NCBI GenBank assembly: GCA_030549175.1
Contig: JAUKUA010000006.1
Span: 2,728,001-2,792,000, forward strand
Direction of reading: 5' to 3'
DNA: 64,000 nt
From: Lasiosphaeris hirsuta
Taxonomy: Eukaryota > Ascomycota > Sordariomycetes > Sordariales > Lasiosphaeriaceae
Numbering within the stretch: position 1 is the first letter of the stretch; every line of letters starts with the position of its first letter. The notes below the pieces were generated by a model. That model was not told where the DNA came from. It saw only the letters and a program-made list of their open reading frames with translations, and searched no databases. A program made the position numbers and the translations under genes. Positions 57,701-64,000 of the stretch are shown here, piece by piece.

Positions 57701-58594
57701 ACTCCTGCGCTTGGCATGGCGCCTCCAGGCGACATGACCGACCAGCAAAGCCGCAAGGGAGAAAAGCAGGACGCTATAGGTAAAGATCGAGGCAAACGAG
57801 AGACACGGCAGCTTTCCAACATGGCAAGATCCCGCCTCCTCTATCGCTGGAAGCTCGGGGCACACCGCCGCGCAATCAACGCAGGCGCAGCGAAAGTTGG
57901 GGTCTTCGTCGTTGCACTTCTTCGGTGTCGCCGGGCGGGCGCCCATGCCGGGTTCGAGGTACTCGGTGGGGAAGTTGATCTGGAAGGGCGACCCGCCAAA
58001 CCGCTCCTGGCCAAGGAATCTCAGCATCTGGGTATAGTTCTTTGCGCCGCCACCGATCAAGTCCATGGCCCTCGAGTTCGTCGGCCCAAACTTGACATCC
58101 TTGCAGCTGTTGTAGAAGCCTGTCCCGTACTCTTCCGATATCAACTGGTCCAACTCGGTCACGAGCGTCTTCCCATTCTTCTCCAAGGTCTTCGTCACGT
58201 TGATAAACAGCGACTGGTCCGGAGAGCATGTGAAGGAGCAGAAGAGATTGTAAAAGTTGTCCTTGCACGCCGGGCACGAGGAGATAATCTGGTTGGCGGT
58301 CGAAAGTGATTTCTTGAGGGCGTCGACTTGTTCCGGCAGACAGCACACAGGACCGGTGCCCCATTTCGGGCCACAGAGCCCCGTCAGCTTCTGGCGCAGG
58401 TCATCGTCGGGTTCTTCGGCCAGCCCATTGTCGACACAGGGCAGCTGGCTGCCGAATAAGCTCTTGGATCCGCAGTGGCCGCGTATTGCGCAGCGCCCAG
58501 CCTCGTGTTTGGCTGTATACGACTCGGCGACAGCGCTCCCTAGGCCTGCTAGAAGGAGCCCGCCAGTTGCGACGAGCTGCGACAGCTTCGTCAT
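54764..58594 (-). CDS. NCR1: NPC1/NCR1-like intracellular sterol transporter
   Basis: A single exon of 1276 aa. The ATG at 58594 (MTKLSQLVATGGLLLAGLGSAVA) gives a clean signal peptide; another in-frame ATG lies 11 codons upstream. The Cys-rich N-terminal luminal domain (HEAGRCAIRGHCGSKSLFG, CCLPEQVDAL, CPACKDNFYNLFCSFTCSP) is the sterol-binding NPC1_N domain. After the first TM segment comes a luminal domain, then the sterol-sensing domain at about 590-770 (DVIPFIVLAVGVDNIFLIVHEFERVN). A second luminal loop has paired Cys (QQQEVCGRYTTCQQMS). A C-terminal RND/Patched-like half follows (NLIICVGIAVEFCAHIARAF). It moves sterol out of the vacuole/lysosome lumen. Length matches the family. There are no introns, unusual in this window. 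Confidence 0.95.
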   Translation of the reverse strand: MTKLSQLVATGGLLLAGLGSAVAESYTAKHEAGRCAIRGHCGSKSLFGSQLPCVDNGLAEEPDDDLRQKLTGLCGPKWGTGPVCCLPEQVDALKKSLSTANQIISSCPACKDNFYNLFCSFTCSPDQSLFINVTKTLEKNGKTLVTELDQLISEEYGTGFYNSCKDVKFGPTNSRAMDLIGGGAKNYTQMLRFLGQERFGGSPFQINFPTEYLEPGMGARPATPKKCNDEDPNFRCACVDCAAVCPELPAIEEAGSCHVGKLPCLSFASIFTYSVLLFSLAALLVGHVAWRRHAKRRSERLRLLADAAPSDDDDEGDLTENGAMFDRPQRTYIINTWCDAAFSRLGHVAARFPAITIFTSVVLALVLSAGWFHFELEKDPARLWVSPTSAAAEEKAFFDSNFGAFYRAEKVFLVNDTDTANPGPVLSPETITWWMGVEKDIRALKGAKFSNTLQDHCLKPTGDACVVQTVSAYFQDDPDAVDEYWEDTLRNCADSPVECRPEYGQPLEPNMILGGYSSSGDPVDATAMTVTWVLNNYPEGSGELDRTMDWEEALKNKLLQLQGEASDRGLRLSFSTEISLEQELNKSTNTDAKIIVISYIIMFLYASIALGSTTLSVRDFIRNPAISLVESKFTLGVVGIVIVLMSITASIGLFSWAGLKATLIIVDVIPFIVLAVGVDNIFLIVHEFERVNISHPDEMVEVRVSKALGRMGPSILFSAVTETISFALGAFVGMPAVRNFAIYASGAVFINAILQVTMFISVLTLNQIRVEDSRADCFPCVQVKSARVHLSGGNGSQGARYYEAPEESLLQQFIRKTYAPRLLGKKTKVAIVVIFLGIFSAGVALIPEVELGLDQRVAIPDDSYLIPFFNDLYDYFDAGPPVYFVTREFNATNRTQQQEVCGRYTTCQQMSLTNILEGERKRAEVSYISSPTASWIDDFFQWLNPDNEACCVENRKPCFAKRDPPWNITMAGMPEGDEFLHYLGKFLNSPTNDECPLGGQASYGSAVVVDTDRETIPASHFRTAHTPLRSQEDFIDAYASARRIANEISASTGLEVFPYSIFYIFFDQYASIVSLTATLLGSAVALIFVVSSLLLGSLLTAAVVTGTVVMVIVDIIGAMAVMGVSLNAVSLVNLIICVGIAVEFCAHIARAFMFPSRTFMERAKNRFRGRDARAWTALTNVGGSVFSGITVTKILGVTVLAFTRSKIFEIYYFRVWSALVIFAASHALVFLPVALSLLGGEGYIDPESDGGLEEDLASRRYRALMPDGDSDSDGEY

Positions 58595-59566
58595 TGTTTG
58601 GAGCAGACGCCGCTCGGCGGCTCTCAACGGTCGGGAAGATTCAGTTGAGGCGGATGGTTATTGATGCAATTTATGGCGTTGATGGCGCGTGCGGTATTTT
58701 GGGGATACTGAGGGGAGCCGTCGCGATGGCGTCGCCAGGGGTGGTTGTTGAGAGTTCGTCGTCGTCGTGGACTGGTGAGAGTGTGGGACGGGATGGGGTG
58801 CCAGGTAATGGATGGAACCGACTGAGCGAAACGTCCCGAGGCTGGCAGCTCCCAACAGCCAACCTGGATGCGTTGTCATGCGTCATACGCAGCCGTCTCC
58901 ACAACAAGCCATCGTTGTGGCATTTGATTGGCTGCCCTGTCTGGGGAAGTCTCACGGTCGCGGCGTGCCTGGCAGATCGGTCACGGGAGGCTTTATCGCA
59001 GCTGCGAGCCCCGGCGATATACGACTTGGCAGCGATTGGTGTGCGCAAGCCAACTAGTGGCCAGTTGAACGAATCCGGGGTCTGGAGCTTCTCTTCCCCC
59101 TCAACTGCATTAACATCTCCAGTCCCTCAGCCTAAACAGATCCTCCAACATCCCACAAGCTCAAGCTAAGTGACCCGACAAAGCATGCATCAAAATAAAG
59201 CACAACGAAGCAGCGTGATTCTGCTCCATGATATCATTCCACGCTCCGACACCTTTTGTCATACATCATGTCTAAGTATATCGGGTATATTTACAAGCAA
59301 AACACTCTCCGAGGTGTATACTGGCCGTGAACTAGCCATGCCCAGTCACCCAGTCAGTCATGTAACACAGCGGCGAACCGCGCCCGACATATGCCCAGTG
59401 ACAAAACAAATCCCCCATAGTCGTCCAGAAACCAATATCAACCCACCCCTAATAAGTCAGCCCAGAACCAGCAACAATCACCATAGAACCAGCCAAAACC
59501 CATGCTCCCAATGAAATTTCCAAACAATCATGATACAGAACTTTGGCGAAACCCAAAAAAGTAGCA
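58595..59566. other. Intergenic region with no gene recognised
   Basis: NPC1-like promoter side and the 3' flank of the CUE-Smr gene. The frame at 58486-59169 overlaps the NPC1-like start on the opposite strand and has no domain. Confidence 0.6.
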
Positions 59567-61016
59567 TCACATTCTTCCCGTGATGTAAAACTGCCCAGTC
59601 AACGGCTCAACTCTCCACCCATCATTCTTGAGCGCCGTACCCACAGCTTGGCGAAGCCGCGAGACGCCGCCAGCGCTGTGATGCCCAACGCCCGTGATGA
59701 TAGTAAACCCGCTCTCCCTCGCGGTCCGCCCGCGGGCCTCGCCAAGGTTATCCCACCACTGCCACACGCGATGCTTGGCAATGCGCACGCCATCGAGAAC
59801 AGTGACACCGTGCAAGTCAATCTTGGAGGCGGTGCTCTGCTGGTTGACGAGGCGCTCAGCCATGACGGCCGTCTTGGCGAGGGAAAGACGCGCTGCCTCC
59901 CGGGCGCGATCGATGTACACCACGGTGCCCTGTCGGCCGAGCGGGCCGAGGCGGCTGAGGGCGGCGGCGGCGCGTAGGTTGGAGCGACTAGCTTCCAAGT
60001 CTGGCGTTGCGGAGGCGGTGATTGCTCGGGCAGCGGCGGGCCTTTTAGTTATTGCCTGCCAGTCGTAGGGCTCAGTGACTGGGGAGGGTTCGGAGGAGGC
60101 CATTCTTGACGACACTGGGCGATCTGTCGTCTTGGAGAGTTGAGAGGGGCCAGAGGCCCCCTCAAGCTCGGCATCATTGATAGTTGGCGAGACCACAGTA
60201 TAGGAGAGCGAGAGTTTGTTCTTGCGGGAGTTGGTTCTGCTACGGCTCGCTTTTGTCTTGCCCCGAGGGGATTGACTGCCGTCGCCGGGCACGTAAAAGC
60301 CGTCTATTCCCTTTGGAAGGTCCCCTGATTCATGCAGAAATTGACGGTCGAGCAGCTCGTCAAAGGCACGCTCCAGATCGCCGTTGCTGCTCTTGAGGAC
60401 GAACTTGATGGTGTGTTCCCTGAAGTTTGGGAAGATGAGCTGTAGACTCTCAACCTTGTCGGCCTCACCTAGGTGAGCTTGGTGAGTGAACTTGGGGGTC
60501 TCGGTCTCGGAGTAGTCGGAAATGGTGGTGGCATTTTCTGTTGATATGCCATTGCCGCTGGTCCCAACCTCAGAGGCAAACCCCTCAACCTCGGCCCAAG
60601 ATCCCAGACCGGAGGGGTCGAAGCCAGTCGCTTGTTCTGCGCGTGCGCTGTCGGCGAGGGGGGTCAAGGTCTTCCTGATCTCATCGTATTCCTTTTCAAT
60701 GTCCCTGTCGCCGGCGATGACGAGAATGAGGGATACTTCCAGAATGTTGCCAAATTCACCCTGAATATCATGTCAAAGGCCGTGACTCAGTTGCGCACAC
60801 GTCATTACGGGCAGAATCGCAATGGAAACATGCAGGGGCTGGAGTAAACCACGAAGCAAATATGGAGTCGCATTGCGGCTGCTGGCTGCTGCATGTGTGT
60901 AGTTGGGGCAGGACAAGGGAATTGATACCTACAATAAGCTTTTGTTTGAGGCCTTCGCTGTCGCCATTGCCATCACCGCCGCCCTCGCCCCTATGATGCA
61001 GGGCGGGGCTTCCCAT
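59567..61016 (-). CDS. CUE and Smr domain protein
   Basis: Two exons, 61016-60933 (28 codons, MGSPALHHRGEG...GLKQKLI) and 60760-59567, with a 172-nt intron (GTAGGT...ATTCAG) in phase 0, give 425 aa. The segment GEFGNILEVSLILVIAGDRD precedes a CUE-type ubiquitin-binding helix bundle (VESLQLIFPNFREHTIKFVL, NGDLERAFDELLD). A basic Ser-rich linker follows. The C-terminal DUF1771/Smr part has LSRLGPLGRQGTVVYIDRAREAARLS, KIDLHGVTVLDGVRIA with the Smr LDLHG-type motif, and TIITGVGHHSAGGVSRLRQA, a TGxGxHS-type motif. Smr domains can be nucleases acting on RNA; fungal CUE-Smr proteins (Cue2-like) act in ribosome quality control. This role is inferred from domain make-up. Confidence 0.85.
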
Positions 61017-61904
61017 CCCAGCGTGCGTCCCTCCACCCCGCGGGAGTCGCACAAATGCAAAGCAAAATATAAGAACAATGACTGCTATTGATACTCAATA
61101 CGACCAAACAGAACCGCCAAAAGTAGTGCTGTGCGAGAATGAACAGGGTTGTGCGAGGTCATAACATGACTGAGGACTCGTTGAGATATGAAATGGAGGT
61201 GAGGTTCGCCATTTGTTCATCATGTCCCAAGGTTCACGATGCGACCAGGCAGACCCACTTCAGGTAGGTGAAGGCCTCAGCGAAGCACAGACCATGCAGC
61301 CCAACCCACCAAAATGCACCAGGAGACCAACCCCCCCCATCCCCCCCCCCCCCCGGCTGGACCACCCCCTGGAATATGTTCGGAATCGTGCTTCTTTGTT
61401 TGTTCTTTTCGTTCTTATTCGAAACCCCCACCGATATCTGTGGTGTTCTCTTCAGGTACCGTTCAAAACAAGCTAGAACGTAATATTTCCGCCTAACCAC
61501 CAATCTCTAGTTTCAAGAAAACACCGCTGATTGAAAGCAATAGAAAACACAAGGCCGTAGGCTGACGTCAAGGGAGCTCATTTTCAAGGTTCAAAGAACC
61601 AGCCGAAAGCTAGGCGTCGTTTATCCCAACGATTTAGGTCTCGGGCTTCAACCCCCTATTTTCTCAGGGTTAGGCGTAAAGCTGTGGTCGCCACCCGTCA
61701 GGGGCTCTGTCGCGGAATCAAGCATCCGCTGTTTGCCGTGAGCCCTGGAAGTATATGGCAGTGGAATGTTGGCCGCTGCATCGTGCCGCGCGCCTGCGGG
61801 CATCCGCCTGCGGGCATCCGCCTCTTCTTCATACCCGCTCTGGTCATCGCAATCCGCCTCGAATGGATACCTGGCTATGACTTTTAGTCCTTGTGTTCAC
61901 TCAG
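61017..61904. other. Intergenic region with no gene recognised
   Basis: Contains a C run near 61327-61354 and two tandem copies of gcctgcgggcatcc at about 61792-61819. Nothing else is supported. Confidence 0.55.
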
Positions 61905-62907
61905 TCAGGTAGATGGCCCAGGTGCCGAAGCAGCGATGCTGGTTACCAGCTTCGGATACTCGGCCGTCCTCTGCTCCACAATCTCTTCCATGGTAACCTT
62001 GAGACTCTCAATAGCCTTGGACATATCCTCCCCAAGTCCCTCATAGTCCCTCAATATTTCCCTCATTGTTTCCATTTGCACACCACCAATATTCTTAATA
62101 GCCTCATGCAGTTCCCTCTTGGTTCTAGATATCGCTCTTCCAAGCGCTTGCAAGTGACTATTGAGCCGATCGGACAGCCAAATGCCAGCTACTGTCTGGT
62201 GAAGTGACCGGACCTCGTTTCTCGGATTGGGCTCAAGCCCGAAGAAGGTGGTCTCCGTCCGACGTTGGTTGAGAATATCCCTGATGATATTCATGGCCGA
62301 CAGGTGGCTGCCGTCGTGGCGGGAGACACGGCTGCCCCGAGTAAACATCTTCTGCAATGCTGTATCTGGTAAAGCCTTGAAGAGTTGATGACCATCTCAC
62401 TTTCCCGACTGCCCACAATGCTCTCCCATCGGTTTATAGCAAAAACGACAAACGGCAGTGTTGCCAACTCATACAGCCCGGAGAGGATGTGGGTATACAC
62501 GATGTTTTCGTGTGATTTGTGGAGAACGTTATTGGCCGGGTAGAGATAGACGATGCCGCTCAGCTGTATGGAATTCTGAGAGATGGTGTAGAGCCAGAAG
62601 ATAATATCCTTGAGAATCTCTATATCCAAGCTCGACTGACCTTCAATTGAGGGCACATCAACCAGGCGGACACGGCTCCCATTATACATCAAGGATGAGG
62701 TTTCCAACTTGAGCCGACCCCCGCGTCTAATAACTCCGAGTCTCAGGTGCCTAGCGGAGATGCAGGCGGATTCAGCTTTGTTGAGGTTGATGACGCCGGA
62801 AATGACACGTGAGATGAATTCCGTCTTTCCAGAACCCAGAGTGCCCATGACGAAGATGAAGCGATCGTCGGGGCTGTTCTTGTCAGACGTGGGGGTCGCA
62901 ATCAAGG
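61905..62907 (-). CDS. P-loop GTPase-like protein (AIG1-like fungal family), start unresolved
   Basis: Exons are about 62907-62401 and 62359-61905, with a very short 41-nt intron (GTGAGA...ATACAG). From the Ile at 62902 onward there are about 318 residues. The Walker A motif is MGTLGSGKTEF and the switch II-like motif is VRLVDVPSIEG. The hydrophobic strand LSGIVYLYP and FVVFAINRWES (G4 position, degenerate) follow. After the intron TLQKMFTRGSRVSRHDGS resembles the W-x-M-x-GS-x-RH segment of fungal AIG1-like proteins. The C-terminal 120 residues form a coiled coil. No ATG precedes the P-loop region in frame; a TTTCCCAG at 62908-62915 suggests an upstream exon I could not identify. Use of the Met just before the P-loop is possible. 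Function unknown. Confidence 0.6.
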
Positions 62908-63356
62908 CTGGGAAACACCTACCTATACTCGGAATCGTCTTGGTCTATCCTAGCACTAGTACTCGAAGGGTATACAACCTAACCCTTGTTTTTTTTTTAT
63001 ATATATATAGAGTGGGACTTTAAGCTGTTTGTCGTGCGCTTGCTGTGGCGGATAGGGGAAGTCTTGCTGGCGGTAGTTTGGAACCTCGTCAACCTGAAGC
63101 TGGCTTATGTTTCTTGAAGGCTGTGCCCCGCATTAGGCACCTAGCAGCGACAAGCACGGTGGCCTCGAAAGCGGCTTAAGAGGAAGAGGCTGAGAAGAAA
63201 AGATCTCAGGTGATGCAAAGTATTTTTGCAGATGTCAAATCCGCTGACTTCAGCCGCTATGGTTTTAGAAACAGAGTTACATTTGACTGGCTAATGAAGG
63301 CAAAGTCAAGATGAAGAACTGGCGGGAGGTATTGCTATCAGCTCGGGTGCGATCTT
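62908..63356. other. Region between the two GTPase-like copies
   Basis: Includes a TATA-like tract (ctatatatatataaa on the minus strand, about 62995-63013) that may drive the gene at 61.9-62.9 kb. No frame was recognised. Confidence 0.45.
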
Positions 63357-64000
63357 CTAATACTCGGCAGTCTTCTCGTCCCAGAGCTCACTGATCGATA
63401 TCTCGAGGACCTTCATGCTGCTGAGGATTTTTTGTTGGTATCTTTCTTGACTATATCGGTCAACCCTATAGTCTTCCGCTCTTTAGGGAATTTCTACCTC
63501 TTTACGGCAAGCTCGCCCCATATGTGCCGTACTGATTGAAAGCTGGGCGTGAAGCTGATTCCAGAGCCCGCGCGCTGCCTTCGTCTCCATAAGCATCTTG
63601 GCCCCGATTACTATTTCGCGCTGGTTCCTCATCACGATCGGCTAATATCGATGCTCGAGTATGTAGGCAACGGTGCCTATGGCTAATGAGATGATATTGT
63701 CATAGCAAAATGCGCGAGCCCCCCCCCCCTTTTCGGTCATGAGGTTCCAAATTTGGAGACCGACATCACTGAAGGCTTTACGCCAGTCCTCGGTATTACT
63801 CCCCGTGACACTATCCCTCCATCCCGTGACGGCAGCTGGGGGCGGCGGGCCAGGGAAGCAGAGATCAAGAAGTATTCGCAACATACGGCCGTTGCAGTCT
63901 CTAGTAATTGAGTCGTGGTCTTCGATAGGGACGAGGCAGATGATGCCGCTGACCTGGATTTTCTGTCGGGCGGGGGGGTTGCCGAGCCAGAAGACAACAA
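63357..64000 (-). pseudogene. Tandem paralog of the P-loop GTPase-like gene, broken by two stops, runs off the window
   Basis: One continuous minus-strand frame from the window edge reads VVFWLGNPP, IQVSGIICLVPIEDHDS, then WNLMTEKGGGARAFCYDNII, matching the order of the neighbour (IQLSGIVYLYP; W/M...GS..SRH). It continues past TAG at 63642-63644 into NQREIVIGAKMLMETKAARG. It passes TAA at 63483-63485 into SSMKVLEISISELWDEKTAEY, paralleling the neighbour's SLKVTMEEIVEQRTAEY, and ends at TAG 63357-63359. Both internal stops could be CAG/CAA codons changed by C-to-T at CpA. Short introns removing them cannot be fully excluded, but no suitable splice pairs were seen. Confidence 0.6.

Noticed and set aside
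62360..62400. Alternative donor (GTCATC) for the GTPase-like intron
   Set aside because: GTGAGA with ATACAG has a better donor and gives the family-like RETLQKMF junction; the alternative has a weak donor.

Overview
The window looks like chromosomal DNA of a filamentous ascomycete, most likely a Sordariomycete. Coding regions are GC-rich and cut by short (41-175 nt) GT-AG introns. Gene content is typical of Pezizomycotina: a fungal phytochrome histidine kinase, a Zn(II)2Cys6 regulator, a 14-TM-type MFS transporter, a BBE-type FAD oxidase, a cytochrome P450, RFT1, a DBP3-like helicase and an NPC1-like protein. All gene models were spliced by eye from reading frames, splice signals and family motifs. 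No database search was run.

Layout. 0-1.3 kb: 5'-partial ketopantoate-reductase-like gene. 1.3-4.6 kb: gene-poor, with a tRNA-Glu-like sequence at 2.2 kb. 4.6-9.1 kb: phytochrome. 11.2-12.0 kb: small Ala/Pro-rich protein in four exons. 13.1-14.5 kb: DUF2461 protein (minus). 15.2-16.9 kb: RFT1. 17.0-19.1 kb: DBP3 (minus, convergent with RFT1). 20.3-21.7 kb: roadblock/LAMTOR2-like protein (minus). 22.9-24.4 kb: decayed retroelement sequence. 24.7-29.4 kb: three minus-strand genes (SET domain protein, protein-kinase-like protein, F-box protein). 29.4-33.1 kb: gene-free.

33.1-51.7 kb: an accessory block with the composition of a small tailoring or detoxification cluster: Gre2-like ketoreductase, Zn2Cys6 regulator, divergent MFS transporter, FAD oxidase and P450. 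The transporter is split in its last exon by a complete 5.6-kb Ty1/copia retrotransposon (38106-43727). The element has LTRs that look identical, a perfect 5-bp target duplication (GTGTG), an initiator-tRNA half-molecule type primer site and one uninterrupted 1614-codon Gag-Pol frame. Deleting the element and one GTGTG copy leaves a 565-codon transporter frame, so the insertion is recent.

51.7-54.7 kb: gene-free. 54.8-58.6 kb: single-exon NPC1-like sterol transporter (minus). 59.6-61.0 kb: CUE-Smr protein (minus). 61.9-64.0 kb: two tandem P-loop (AIG1-like) genes on the minus strand; the distal copy runs off the window and carries two in-frame stops that look like C-to-T changes at CpA sites, as RIP would cause.

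Most informative points: the intact copia insertion and its palindrome-rich LTR, the interrupted cluster, a 5-nt micro-exon in the FAD oxidase, a GC-AG intron in the DUF2461 gene, a kinase-like protein without catalytic residues, and the decayed tandem GTPase.
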